The notes below the pieces were generated by a model. That model saw only the letters and a list, made by a program, of their open reading frames with translations, had not been told where the DNA came from and searched no databases. This document shows, in pieces, positions 18,434 to 27,357 of a stretch of 64,000 nt of DNA. The first letter of the stretch is position 1. Every line of letters starts with the position of its first letter. Source of the DNA: Streptococcus pneumoniae (lineage in GTDB: Bacteria; Bacillota; Bacilli; Lactobacillales; Streptococcaceae); contig NZ_LN831051.1 of NCBI RefSeq assembly GCF_001457635.1, positions 1,240,001 through 1,304,000 of the forward strand, in the 5' to 3' direction. The position numbers and the translations under genes are program-made.

Positions 18434-18928
18434 ATGGAAATTCGTTTAGCTTTTCCAAATGAAGTAGATGCCATCATGCAGGTGATGGAGGATGCCAAAA
18501 AATGTTTAGCAGATGCTGGTAGTGACCAGTGGCAAAATGGCTATCCAAATGCAGATGTTATTATCGATGATATCATCTCAGGGCAAGCCTACGTAGCCTT
18601 GGAAGAGGGAGAACTGCTAGCCTATGCTGCTGTGACCAAGAGTCCAGAGGAGGCCTATGAAGCTATTTATGAGGGAAACTGGCAAGCTGGAGAGTCAGAG
18701 TATCTAGTCTTTCACCGTATTGCTGTGGCAGCAGATGTGCAGGGAAAAGGAGTTGCTCAAACCTTCTTAGAGGGCTTGATTGAAGGTTTTGATTATCTTG
18801 ATTTTCGCTCAGATACGCATGCTGAAAACAAGGTTATGCAACATATTTTTGAAAAACTTGGTTTTAAACAAGTTGGTAAGGTGCCAGTAGATGGCGAACG
18901 CTTGGCCTATCAAAAATTAAAGAAATAA
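18434..18928 (+). CDS. GNAT family N-acetyltransferase
   Basis: 164 residues with the GNAT fold: N-terminal strand MEIRLAFPNEVDAIMQ, the acetyl-CoA loop in VAADVQGKGVAQTFL (a Q-x-x-G-x-G/A variant) and the closing HAENKVMQHIFEKLGFKQVG segment. Substrate not predictable. It shares one base with the ogt start (TAATG), so it is coupled with the DNA-repair gene behind it. Confidence 0.88.
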   Translation: MEIRLAFPNEVDAIMQVMEDAKKCLADAGSDQWQNGYPNADVIIDDIISGQAYVALEEGELLAYAAVTKSPEEAYEAIYEGNWQAGESEYLVFHRIAVAADVQGKGVAQTFLEGLIEGFDYLDFRSDTHAENKVMQHIFEKLGFKQVGKVPVDGERLAYQKLKK

Positions 18929-19440
18929 TGCAAAAGAAGTATGTAAAAATACTCTACTCCTCACCAATTGGTATTCTATCACTTGTAGCTGATGACCATT
19001 ATTTGTATGGAATTTGGGTTCAGGAGCAGAAGCATTTTGAGAGGAGACTAGGAGATGAAACGATAGAAGAAGTTGTTAGTCATCCTATTTTAGACCCAGT
19101 TATTGCTTGCTTAGATGATTACTTTAAAGGCAAGCCTCAGGATTTATCCAACTTGCTCTTGGCGCCAATCGGAACGAATTTTGAAAAGAGAGTTTGGGAC
19201 TATTTACAGGGCATTCCTTATGGTCAGACAGTGACCTATGGACAAATTGCTCAAGACCTGCAAGTGGCTTCTGCTCAAGCAATTGGTGGAGCAGTGGGAC
19301 GCAATCCTTGGTCTATCCTAGTACCTTGTCATCGTGTGTTGGGAGCAGGCAAGCGTCTGACAGGCTATGCTGCAGGAGTGGAAAAGAAAGCTTGGCTCTT
19401 GGAGCATGAAGGCGTAGATTTTAAAGATATAAACAAATAG
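18928..19440 (+). CDS. ogt: Methylated-DNA-protein cysteine methyltransferase
   Basis: 170-residue suicide repair enzyme removing alkyl groups from O6-alkylguanine. The acceptor is Cys134 in the PCHRV motif; the helix-turn-helix region YGQTVTYGQIA and GAVGRNPW precede it, as in all Ogt proteins. Full length. Overlaps the GNAT gene by one base. Confidence 0.94.
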   Translation: MQKKYVKILYSSPIGILSLVADDHYLYGIWVQEQKHFERRLGDETIEEVVSHPILDPVIACLDDYFKGKPQDLSNLLLAPIGTNFEKRVWDYLQGIPYGQTVTYGQIAQDLQVASAQAIGGAVGRNPWSILVPCHRVLGAGKRLTGYAAGVEKKAWLLEHEGVDFKDINK

Positions 19441-19452
19441 AAGGAGAAGCAC

Positions 19453-19809
19453 ATGTTAGAATTTATCGAATACCCCAAATGTTCAACTTGTAAAAAAGCA
19501 AAACAAGAATTAAATCAATTAGGTGTGGACTATAAAGCCGTCCATATCGTGGAAGAAACACCTAGCCAAGAAGTCATTTTGAATTGGCTAGAAACCTCAG
19601 GATTTGAATTGAAGCAATTTTTCAACACCAGTGGTATCAAATACCGTGAATTAGGGCTAAAAGATAAGGTAGGAAGTTTGTCAAACCAAGAAGCGGCTGA
19701 GTTGCTAGCAAGTGACGGTATGTTGTTAAAACGGCCCATTTTAGTAGAAAATGGAACTGTTAAGCAAATCGGTTATCGAAAATCTTATGAAGAACTGGGA
19801 CTGAAATAG
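19453..19809 (+). CDS. Spx/ArsC-like thioredoxin-fold protein
   Basis: 118 residues. CSTC at 11-14 lies in the first loop as a CxxC redox motif, and LLKRPILV near 94 is the conserved RP motif of ArsC/Spx proteins. Belongs to the YffB/ArsC-like branch rather than global regulator Spx, judging by the redox motif context PKCSTCKKA and by length. Reaction unknown; annotations as arsenate reductase are by similarity only. 12 nt behind ogt with AAGGAG. Confidence 0.85.
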   Translation: MLEFIEYPKCSTCKKAKQELNQLGVDYKAVHIVEETPSQEVILNWLETSGFELKQFFNTSGIKYRELGLKDKVGSLSNQEAAELLASDGMLLKRPILVENGTVKQIGYRKSYEELGLK

Positions 19810-19966
19810 TTTTTATCTATCTCTTTGATAGATAAAATATATAACTTCCCTGTTTCAAAGTATGATAAACTAGTAGGTAGACAAAGTCTGTATCTGACCG
19901 TAGCAAATAATTTCATTGACGGCAGAAGCATGGTAGAATGAATCATTATCAGAAGAGGATGTTTTT

Positions 19967-20767
19967 ATGAATGTTCCAACGATTTTAGCATCAGATTGGT
20001 ACCAAAACTTGATGCAATTGATTCCGGATGGCAAGCTGTTTAGCCTACGTTCGGTCTTTGATGGAATCCCTAGAATTGTTCAACAACTTCCAACAACAAT
20101 TATGTTGACAATTGGTGGTGCCCTTTTTGGCTTGGTTTTGGCGCTTCTTTTTGCCATTGTGAAGATCAATCGTGTCAAGATTTTATATCCCTTGCAGGCC
20201 TTCTTTGTTAGTTTCTTAAAAGGGACACCGATTTTGGTGCAACTCATGTTGACCTACTACGGAATCCCTTTGGCTTTGAAAGCCCTCAATCAGCAATGGG
20301 GAACTGGTCTCAATATCAATGCGATTCCAGCTGCAGCTTTTGCGATTGTCGCTTTTGCCTTTAATGAGGCAGCTTATGCTAGTGAAACCATTCGTGCAGC
20401 CATTCTCTCAGTTAATCCTGGTGAGATTGAGGCGGCGCGCAGTCTGGGTATGACCCGAGCGCAAGTTTATCGACGAGTGATTATTCCTAATGCAGCGGTG
20501 GTAGCTACTCCAACCTTGATTAATTCCCTCATCGGTTTGACCAAGGGAACATCTCTAGCTTTTAGTGCGGGTGTTGTGGAAGTCTTTGCCCAAGCTCAGA
20601 TTCTAGGTGGAGCTGATTATCGCTATTTTGAACGCTTCATCTCTGTTGCCCTTGTTTATTGGGTAGTCAATATCGGAATTGAAAGCCTCGGTCGTTTCAT
20701 CGAGAGAAAAATGGCTATTTCTGCACCTGATACAGTGCAAACAGATGTGAAAGGAGACCTTCGTTAA
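19967..20767 (+). CDS. tcyB: Cystine/glutathione ABC importer permease
   Basis: 266-residue polar-amino-acid-type permease with five membrane segments and the EAA loop (EIEAARSLGMTRAQVYRRVIIPNA) that docks the ATPase. No substrate-binding lipoprotein gene is nearby, matching my recollection that pneumococcal TcyBC works with the separately encoded GshT. The neighbour trxB and the Spx/ArsC gene are also thiol-related. The permease class is certain, the cystine/glutathione substrate is by recalled gene context. The 157-nt upstream region carries no obvious riboswitch. Confidence 0.82.
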   Translation: MNVPTILASDWYQNLMQLIPDGKLFSLRSVFDGIPRIVQQLPTTIMLTIGGALFGLVLALLFAIVKINRVKILYPLQAFFVSFLKGTPILVQLMLTYYGIPLALKALNQQWGTGLNINAIPAAAFAIVAFAFNEAAYASETIRAAILSVNPGEIEAARSLGMTRAQVYRRVIIPNAAVVATPTLINSLIGLTKGTSLAFSAGVVEVFAQAQILGGADYRYFERFISVALVYWVVNIGIESLGRFIERKMAISAPDTVQTDVKGDLR

Positions 20768-21510
20768 TGATTAAGATTTCGAATTTAAGCAAATCCTTTT
20801 CAGGACAGACTGTCTTGGATCATCTGAACTTGGATATTCAAAAAGGGGAAGTTGTAGCCTTGATTGGTTCTTCAGGAGCTGGAAAATCAACCTTTCTTCG
20901 CAGTCTCAATTATCTTGAAACACCTGACAGTGGCTCTATTCAGATTGATGGTTTTTCAGTTGATTTTTCTAAAATCACTCAAGAAGAAATCCTTGCCCTA
21001 CGCCGTAAGTTGTCTATGGTTTTCCAACAGTTTAATTTATTTGAACGTCGAACAGCACTTGATAATGTGAAAGAAGGCTTGGTTGTTGTCAAGAAATTAT
21101 CTGACCAAGAAGCGACTAAGATTGCCAAGGAAGAGTTGGCTAAGGTTGGGCTTTCGGACCGTGAAAACCATTATCCTCGCCATTTATCAGGTGGACAGAA
21201 GCAACGGGTTGCCCTAGCGCGTGCGCTTGCTATGAAACCAGATGTTTTGCTCTTAGACGAACCAACTTCAGCCCTTGACCCAGAATTGGTCGGTGAAGTA
21301 GAAAAGTCTATTGCAGATGCTGCTAAGTCAGGTCAGACCATGATTTTGGTCAGTCATGACATGTCCTTTGTAGCCCAAGTTGCGGATAAAATTCTCTTCT
21401 TAGATAAGGGGAAAATCATCGAGTCTGGAACTCCGGATGAGATTATCCACACCCCTAAAGAAGAGCGGACAAAAGAATTCTTCGCTAGTTACAAACGGAC
21501 TTATATTTGA
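20767..21510 (+). CDS. tcyC: Cystine/glutathione ABC importer ATPase
   Basis: 247 residues. Walker A GSSGAGKST (34-42), Q-loop VFQQFNLF, signature LSGGQKQR, Walker B VLLLDEPTSALDP and switch His in VSHD. Its ATG shares a base with the permease stop. Energises the permease TcyB. Confidence 0.85.
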   Translation: MIKISNLSKSFSGQTVLDHLNLDIQKGEVVALIGSSGAGKSTFLRSLNYLETPDSGSIQIDGFSVDFSKITQEEILALRRKLSMVFQQFNLFERRTALDNVKEGLVVVKKLSDQEATKIAKEELAKVGLSDRENHYPRHLSGGQKQRVALARALAMKPDVLLLDEPTSALDPELVGEVEKSIADAAKSGQTMILVSHDMSFVAQVADKILFLDKGKIIESGTPDEIIHTPKEERTKEFFASYKRTYI

Positions 21511-21555
21511 TATAATAGATAAAGGAAAACTCAGTTAGTTGGACTAGCTGAGTTT
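21489..21555 (+). promoter_or_regulatory. Promoter and hairpin before the DUF4059 gene
   Basis: Inside the end of tcyC, TTACAA (21489) and TGATATAAT (-10 at 21511-21516) form an extended -10 promoter. The transcript then meets AAACTCAGTTAG/CTAGCTGAGTTT, a 12-bp stem with a 5-nt loop without a clean T run, so it may be a weak terminator or an mRNA stabiliser. Confidence 0.55.
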
Positions 21556-21575
21556 ACTCTTTAAAAAAGATAGAA

Positions 21576-21812
21576 ATGAGAGAAATCATGCTACTGCAAC
21601 TATTTTCTTTATATTTCGAGAGTTTGATCTTGACCACCATCCTTGTTCTGATTTTTTTAGGGATTTGGATTGGTCTGAGAGCCATGTCGGGAGTTGATAA
21701 GACAGCCAGGGCTCGCCAAGCCCATCTCTATGATATGATTATGATTGGAGTCTTGGTTGTCCCAGTATTATCCTTTGCGGTTATGAGTTTAATTCTTGTT
21801 TTCAAGGCATAA
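21576..21812 (+). CDS. Small membrane protein, DUF4059 family
   Basis: 78 residues (66 or 74 if the ATG at 21588 is used). Two hydrophobic segments (about 5-30 and 50-75) flank a short basic loop, MSGVDKTARARQAHLYD. Matches the streptococcal DUF4059 family from memory; function unknown. Conserved placement between tcyBC and trxB suggests a link with thiol metabolism, but that is only context. Confidence 0.75.
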   Translation: MREIMLLQLFSLYFESLILTTILVLIFLGIWIGLRAMSGVDKTARARQAHLYDMIMIGVLVVPVLSFAVMSLILVFKA

Positions 21813-21877
21813 TCCTTGCGTGATTGACAAGAAAGAGTTAGAATAAAGATAGTTACAACAAGAAAGAAGGAATCTAT

Positions 21878-22789
21878 ATGTACGATACTATTATTATCGG
21901 TGCTGGACCTGCAGGGATGACTGCGGCCTTGTATGCTGCTCGAAGCAATCTAAAAGTAGCTTTGATTGAAGGTGGTCTGCCAGGTGGTCAGATGAATAAT
22001 ACATCTGATATCGAAAATTACCCAGGATACGCTAATATTAGTGGACCTGAATTGGCTGAAAAGATGTTTGAACCACTTGAAAATCTTGGTGTTGAGCACA
22101 TTTATGGTTATGTTGAAAATGTCGAAGACCATGGTGATTTTAAGAAAGTGATGACTGATGACCAAACATATGAAACACGTACAGTTATCGTAGCAACTGG
22201 TTCTAAACACCGTCCTTTGGGAGTGCCTGGAGAAGAAGAACTGAACAGTCGTGGTGTTTCTTACTGTGCTGTGTGTGATGGTGCTTTCTTCCGTGACCAA
22301 GATTTATTGGTAGTTGGTGGTGGAGATTCAGCTGTTGAAGAAGCCCTCTTCTTGACTCGTTTTGCTAAGACTGTTACCATTGTTCACCGTCGTGACCAAC
22401 TTCGTGCCCAAAAGGTTTTACAAGATCGCGCCTTTGCGAATGAAAAAATCAGCTTTATCTGGGATTCTGTAGTGAAGGAAATCAAGGGTGAAAACAGAGT
22501 AGAATCTGTCGTTTTTGAAAATGTGAAAACAGGTCAAGTGACAGAGCAAGCCTTCGGTGGTGTCTTTATCTATGTTGGTTTGGACCCTCTTAGCGATTTT
22601 GTTAAAGAATTGAATATCCAAGATCAGGCAGGCTGGATTGTGACAGATAGCCACATGAAGACTGCAGTCGACGGTATCTTTGCAGTTGGAGATGTTCGCT
22701 TGAAAGACCTTCGCCAAGTAACAACAGCAGTTGGAGATGGAGCTATCGCTGGTCAAGAAGCCTACAAGTTTATCACAGAACATAGTTAA
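21878..22789 (+). CDS. trxB: Thioredoxin reductase
   Basis: 303-residue FAD/NADPH enzyme that reduces thioredoxin. GAGPAGMTAA at 8-17 binds FAD, CAVC at 130-133 is the redox disulfide, GGGDSAVEEA binds NADPH, and the C-terminal GIFAVGDVR completes the FAD site. AAGAAGGAATC precedes the ATG; a TAGAAT -10-like hexamer at about 21839 suggests its own promoter. Confidence 0.95.
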   Translation: MYDTIIIGAGPAGMTAALYAARSNLKVALIEGGLPGGQMNNTSDIENYPGYANISGPELAEKMFEPLENLGVEHIYGYVENVEDHGDFKKVMTDDQTYETRTVIVATGSKHRPLGVPGEEELNSRGVSYCAVCDGAFFRDQDLLVVGGGDSAVEEALFLTRFAKTVTIVHRRDQLRAQKVLQDRAFANEKISFIWDSVVKEIKGENRVESVVFENVKTGQVTEQAFGGVFIYVGLDPLSDFVKELNIQDQAGWIVTDSHMKTAVDGIFAVGDVRLKDLRQVTTAVGDGAIAGQEAYKFITEHS

Positions 22790-22793
22790 TCAT

Positions 22794-22830
22794 AAAAAAG
22801 TTTCCAATCAGATGACTGGAAACTTTTTTA
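22794..22830. terminator. Bidirectional terminator, trxB / rlmB
   Basis: AAAAAAGTTTCCA and TGGAAACTTTTTT enclose a 10-nt loop between two converging genes. Confidence 0.9.
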
Positions 22831-23556
22831 TAGTCTATTTAGAAAAACTTCGTACATGAGAATGGCTGCAGCAACACTGGCATTGAGGCTTTGAACATGT
22901 CCATTCATCGGAATGGTAATCATTTCATCGACCTGTTTTTTGATGTTGCTAGAGATGCCTTTTCCTTCATTTCCGATGATGAGGGCGATTTTCCCTTTTG
23001 TATTCCACTTGTGGCAAGGAGTACCGTTCATATCCGTTCCAAAGGTCCAGAAGCCTTCATCCTTGAGTTTATCTAAGGTTTGACTGAGGTTTGTCACTCG
23101 GGCAATTGGAACGTGTTCAATAGCACCTGTGGCTGTTTTGGCAACGACAGGAGTTACTCCGACAGCACGGTGCTTGGGAATGATGACACCTGAAACATTG
23201 GTCGCATCGGCTGTTCGCAAGATAGAACCCAGATTATGGGGATCGGTTAGACCATCTAGAATCAATAGAAGTGGATTTTCTTCTTGGCGTGTTTTTGCAA
23301 GGATGTAATCTAGCTCGCTATAGGCAAATTCAGACACTCGTAGAACAAAACCTTGATGAACAGCACCTTCAGTCATCTCAGAGAGAGATTTTTTTGATGT
23401 CCAAGAAATGGACACCTTCTTTTCTGTAGCTAGTTCCTTGACTTTCTCAACATTCTTACCTCGGAGATCTTCTTGGAGGTAGAGTTTGTTTCCTGTATTT
23501 GCAAGGAGGGCTTCGGTAACGGCGTGGACACCATAGACAATATCATTTGTTTTCAT
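22828..23556 (-). CDS. rlmB: 23S rRNA 2'-O-methyltransferase, SpoU/TrmH family
   Basis: About 242 residues of a SPOUT methyltransferase acting on rRNA ribose. N-terminal substrate-binding domain (YGVHAVTEALLAN), then LDGLTDPHNLGSILRTAD (motif 1), IGNEGKGIS (motif 2) and SLNASVAAAILMYE (motif 3). An in-frame ATG exists upstream at 23589, but that would place translation inside the def terminator; the start MKTNDIVYG at 23556 fits the family. Its ATG lies exactly 7 nt after a TGTTATAAT promoter element with no leader (see 23554-23593). Confidence 0.88.
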   Translation of the reverse strand: MKTNDIVYGVHAVTEALLANTGNKLYLQEDLRGKNVEKVKELATEKKVSISWTSKKSLSEMTEGAVHQGFVLRVSEFAYSELDYILAKTRQEENPLLLILDGLTDPHNLGSILRTADATNVSGVIIPKHRAVGVTPVVAKTATGAIEHVPIARVTNLSQTLDKLKDEGFWTFGTDMNGTPCHKWNTKGKIALIIGNEGKGISSNIKKQVDEMITIPMNGHVQSLNASVAAAILMYEVFLNRL

Positions 23557-23593
23557 GCCTCTATTATAACACAAAACCCCGTCTTGCAACGGG
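23554..23593 (-). promoter_or_regulatory. def terminator overlapping the rlmB promoter
   Basis: On the minus strand, CCCGT/ACGGG with a 6-nt loop and GTTTT terminates def. The TTGCAA of that loop can act as a -35, and an extended -10 TGTTATAAT (-10 at 23568-23563) follows. The predicted +1 coincides with the rlmB ATG. The only purine-rich stretch, AGAGGC, is too close to the ATG to be a normal ribosome binding site. Confidence 0.6.
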
Positions 23594-23600
23594 ATTTTCT

Positions 23601-24212
23601 TTATTCAAGAATCAGTAAACCATCTTTAACTGCAAATGGGTCTTTTTCATTGATGCGATCGTAAAACATGATACCGTTAATGTGGTCAATTTCATGCTGA
23701 ACAACAATGGAGTTGTAGCCTTTGAGTTTGATACGGTGTTTTTCTCCATCTTTGTCAAAGTAGTCAACAGTAACGCGGGCATGGCGAACAACATAGCCAG
23801 GCACGTTACGGTCAACAGACAGGCAACCTTCTCCTTCGCCAAGAGCAGCATCTTGAACAGAGTGAGAGACGATTTTTGGATTGTACATAATGGCTTCCAA
23901 ATCGTAGGCTTCCTGTGGAGTTTCGCCTTCTTCAACAATATTAGGTACCAAAACAGCGATAATGCGTTTTGAGATATCTAACTGGGGAGCAGCCAGTCCA
24001 ACACCACCGCGGAGTCCCATTTTTTCAGCCATGACAGGATCTTGGGAATGTTTAAGGAATTGCATCATCTTTTCGCCTAGGATGATTTCCTGGTCAGATA
24101 GGGGGAAAGTGACTTCCTCAGCAATCGCGCGTAGAGTAGGATTCCCTTCACGGATAATATCGTTCATATCAATTAAGTGAGCAGCTTTTGTAATACGTTC
24201 TATTGCAGACAT
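23601..24212 (-). CDS. def: Peptide deformylase
   Basis: 203-residue metalloenzyme that removes formyl from nascent chains. All three motifs are present: GVGLAAPQ (70-77), EGCLSV with metal ligand Cys130, and QHEIDH with His173, Glu174, His177. The length matches the pneumococcal enzyme. Leader upstream contains stacked hairpins (24238-24297). Confidence 0.95.
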   Translation of the reverse strand: MSAIERITKAAHLIDMNDIIREGNPTLRAIAEEVTFPLSDQEIILGEKMMQFLKHSQDPVMAEKMGLRGGVGLAAPQLDISKRIIAVLVPNIVEEGETPQEAYDLEAIMYNPKIVSHSVQDAALGEGEGCLSVDRNVPGYVVRHARVTVDYFDKDGEKHRIKLKGYNSIVVQHEIDHINGIMFYDRINEKDPFAVKDGLLILE

Positions 24213-24237
24213 TTTCTCTCCTTATATTATGTTTAGT

Positions 24238-24297
24238 GCAGTTAGCTACTGCCAAAGCCCAAGTGGTATACTTGGAATAAGCCACTGTGGATTAGTT
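24238..24297 (-). other. Three stacked hairpins in the def leader
   Basis: GCAGTtagctACTGC, CCAAGTggtatACTTGG and CCACtGTGG follow one another between def and the CapA-like pseudogene. No ORF or known riboswitch. It resembles in miniature the denser hairpin blocks at 8238-8496 and 53612-53829. The rest of 24298-24463 is AT-rich with a TATAAT at 24424 facing the pseudogene. Confidence 0.5.
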
Positions 24298-24463
24298 CAT
24301 TTCCTTTCATTACCTCTACATGATATCACAAAATGACAAGGATTGAAAGCATTATGGCATTTAGGATTTATAGAAAATAGATAGGAAGTTCAATTCAATT
24401 GTGAAAGAAATACTTATCTGTGATATAATAAAAAGAAAAGGCTTGCATAAGAAAGTAGGGAGA

Positions 24464-25788
24464 ATGAAGATACAAAGAAGACAAAATCGAAATCAGGGTG
24501 GTTTAGCTTTTCGTTTTATGAAGGGCTTGGTAAACTTTTTAGGAGTTATCGCAAGTGGAGCAATAAGGGATTTGTGGCGATACTCTTGCTAGCAGTTGGT
24601 TTATCAATGGGCTTGGTCTTGTTGTTTGAAAGCTTCCAAGGAATCCCTTGACTAGTCAAAAACGAGATACTATTTCTCAAGAGGGGACTAAGCAAAAGTC
24701 TCAGGAGTAGGAAGAGGAAAAAACTGCCAGAATTATGGCCCACGGGGATTTGCTATACCACGATGGACTTTTCTTTTCAGCTAAAAAAGAAGACGGTACC
24801 TATGACTTTCATGAAAATTTTGAGTATGTGACTCCTTGGCTCAAGCAAGCAGATTTAGCTATTGGTGATTTTGAAGGAACCATTAATAAGGATCATTATT
24901 TAGCGGGTTATCTTCTCTTTAATGCTCCTGTTGAAGTTATGGATGCTATTAAGGAGGCAGGTTATCATGTGCTGGATTTAGCTCATAATCATATTTTGGA
25001 TTCGCAAATTGAGGGAGTTATTTCAATGGCCGATATTATTGAGAAAGCTGGAATCACTCCAATCGGAGTTTATACGCACGAACCACGTGATCAGGCTCCG
25101 CTGGTCATTAAGGAAGTGAATGCTATCAAGGTTGCATTGTTAGCCTATTCCTATGGTTTCAATGGAATTGAGCAGTATATTTCTCAGGAAGACTATAATC
25201 GTTATCTTTCAGATTTAAACGAAGATAAGATAAAGGCTGAAGTTGAACGGGCAGAGAAGGAAGCAGATATCACCATTATCATGCCTCAGATGGGTGTTGA
25301 GTATCGATTGGAACCAACTGAAGAACAAAAAGCTCTTTATCACAAGATGATCGATTGGGGAGCGGATATTATCTTTGGAGGGCATCCTCACGTTGTTGAA
25401 CCATCTGAAACGGTGGAAAAAGATGGAGATAAGAAGCTCATTGTCTATTAAATGGGGAACTTCATTTCCAATCAACGAATTGAATCTATGGGAGATGAAG
25501 AGAATGCTAAGTGGACTGAACGTGGTGTTCTCATGGATGTCACCATCAAGAAGAAGGATGGAAAAACAACTATCGGAACAGCTAAAGCTCATCCTACTTG
25601 GGTCAATCGAACACCAAAGGGAACCTTTTCACCAGAAGGATATCCCTTGTATCATTACCAAACTTATATTTTGGAAGATTTTATAGAGGGGTGGCAGTCA
25701 TCGTGACCAGTTAGATGAAGCGACTAAGGAACGAATTGATACAGCCTATAAAGAAATGAATGAACATGTGGGATTGAAGTGGTATTAG
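24464..25788 (+). pseudogene. CapA/PGA-synthesis-like metallophosphoesterase, multiply broken
   Basis: Relic of a membrane-anchored CapA-family protein of about 440 residues. From ATG 24464 (AGGGAG upstream) the frame is lost near 24590 inside the membrane segment and again near 24650. A TAG at about 24709 interrupts the linker. The phosphoesterase domain (MAHGDLLYHD, LAIGDFEGTIN, DLAHNHILD, FGGHPHVVEP) is intact from about 24735 to a TAA at 25449-25451 where a Ser codon is expected before MGNFISN. A last frameshift near 25690 precedes GLKWY. At least four lesions, so long dead. Homologs act in poly-gamma-glutamate capsule or cell-surface polymer export. Confidence 0.85.
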
Positions 25789-25809
25789 CTTGAATCCAGA
25801 GGAAAGTAA

Positions 25810-26637
25810 ATGATGATTAAGGTAATTGCGACAGATATGGATGGGACCTTGCTGGATGCTAGGGGTCAGCTTGATCTCCCACGATTGGAAAAGATTTTAG
25901 ATCAGTTGGATCAAAGGGGCATTCGTTTTGTCATTGCGACGGGCAATGAAATTCACCGCATGAGACAACTACTGAGTCCCTTGGTGGATCGAGTGGTTCT
26001 GGTTGTTGCTAATGGCGCTCGTATTTTTGAAAACAATGAATTGATTCAGGCTCAGACATGGGATGACGCCATTGTCAACAAGGCTTTGGCTCATTTCAAG
26101 GGTCGAGCGTGTCAGGACCAGTTTGTTGTAACGGGGATGAAGGGTGATTTTGTCAAGGAAGGTACGATTTTTACAGATCTTGAAAGTTTTATGATTCCAG
26201 AAATGATTGAAAAATTCTACCAACGGATGCAATTTGTGGATGAATTAACATCTGACCTCTTTGGTGGTGTGCTCAAGATGAGCATGGTTGTTGGTGAGGA
26301 ACGTTTGAGTTCGGTTTTGGAAGAAATCAATGCTCTCTTTGATGGCCGTGTCCGAGCTGTATCCAGTGGCTATGGTTGCATTGATATCCTCCAAGCTGGG
26401 ATTCATAAAGCATGGGGCTTGGAGGAATTACTCAAGCGCTGGGACTTGAAATCCCAAGAAATCATGGCTTTTGGTGATAGTGAAAATGATGTTGAAATGC
26501 TTGAAATGGCTGGAATTGCCTATGCGATGGAAAATGCTGATGAGAAAGCCAAAGCTGTGGCGACTGCTCTAGCACCAGCCAACAGCCAAGGAGGAGTTTA
26601 TCAAGTCTTGGAAAACTGGTTAGAAAAAGGAGAATGA
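25810..26637 (+). CDS. Cof-type HAD-superfamily hydrolase
   Basis: 275-residue phosphatase of the Cof/IIB HAD group. DMDGT with the nucleophile Asp is in motif I near residue 9, the Ser/Thr motif is in VIATGNE, and AFGDSENDVEML is motif IV. The large cap domain marks sugar-phosphate or cofactor phosphatases; substrate unknown. GAGG precedes the ATG; the next ATG 3 nt later is equally possible. The TGA is followed after one base by the next gene. Confidence 0.9.
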   Translation: MMIKVIATDMDGTLLDARGQLDLPRLEKILDQLDQRGIRFVIATGNEIHRMRQLLSPLVDRVVLVVANGARIFENNELIQAQTWDDAIVNKALAHFKGRACQDQFVVTGMKGDFVKEGTIFTDLESFMIPEMIEKFYQRMQFVDELTSDLFGGVLKMSMVVGEERLSSVLEEINALFDGRVRAVSSGYGCIDILQAGIHKAWGLEELLKRWDLKSQEIMAFGDSENDVEMLEMAGIAYAMENADEKAKAVATALAPANSQGGVYQVLENWLEKGE

Positions 26638-26638
26638 A

Positions 26639-27274
26639 GTGGCAGTACAGTTATTAGAAAATTGGCTCCTAAAGGAACAAGAAAAAATCCAAACCAAGTA
26701 TCGTCACCTAAATCACATTTCTGTTGTAGAACCAAACATTCTTTTTATTGGGGATTCCATTGTCGAGTATTATCCTCTACAGGAACTATTTGGGACTTCA
26801 AAGACGATTGTCAATCGAGGAATTCGTGGCTATCAGACAGGACTGTTACTAGAGAACCTTGATGCTCATCTATATGGTGGAGCAGTAGATAAAATTTTTC
26901 TTCTGATTGGGACAAATGATATCGGAAAGGATGTTCCTGTGAATGAGGCTCTCAATAATCTCGAAGCTATCATTCAATCCGTTGCTCGCGATTATCCATT
27001 GACAGAGATTAAATTGCTTTCCATTTTGCCTGTCAATGAGGGAGAGGAGTACCAGCAGGCAGTCTATATCCGCTCGAATGAAAAAATTCAGAACTGGAAT
27101 CAAGCCTATCAAGAGCTTGCATCTGCCTATATGCAGGTGGAATTTGTGCCAGTATTTGATTGTTTGACAGACCAAGCAGGCCAACTCAAAAAAGAATATA
27201 CAACTGATGGACTGCACCTCAGTATTGCTGGTTATCAGGCTTTGTCAAAAGCCTTGAAAGACTATCTTTACTAA
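26639..27274 (+). CDS. SGNH/GDSL-family hydrolase
   Basis: 211 residues. The nucleophile is Ser40 in FIGDSIVEYY, the block III GTND motif is in LLIGTNDIG, and block V is DGLHLSIAGY with the catalytic Asp/His. Family members are lipases or acetyl/acyl esterases; pneumococcal copies have been annotated as platelet-activating-factor acetylhydrolase-like, unproven here. No signal peptide. Starts with GTG at 26639, AAGGAG 6 nt before it, one base after the HAD stop. Confidence 0.88.
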   Translation: MAVQLLENWLLKEQEKIQTKYRHLNHISVVEPNILFIGDSIVEYYPLQELFGTSKTIVNRGIRGYQTGLLLENLDAHLYGGAVDKIFLLIGTNDIGKDVPVNEALNNLEAIIQSVARDYPLTEIKLLSILPVNEGEEYQQAVYIRSNEKIQNWNQAYQELASAYMQVEFVPVFDCLTDQAGQLKKEYTTDGLHLSIAGYQALSKALKDYLY

Positions 27275-27357
27275 ATAGCTAAATAATGTTAAATTTGAGC
27301 ATAATATCTTGTAAAAAATTCTAAAATCCTTTAAAATAAAAAGTGACGGAGGAATTT

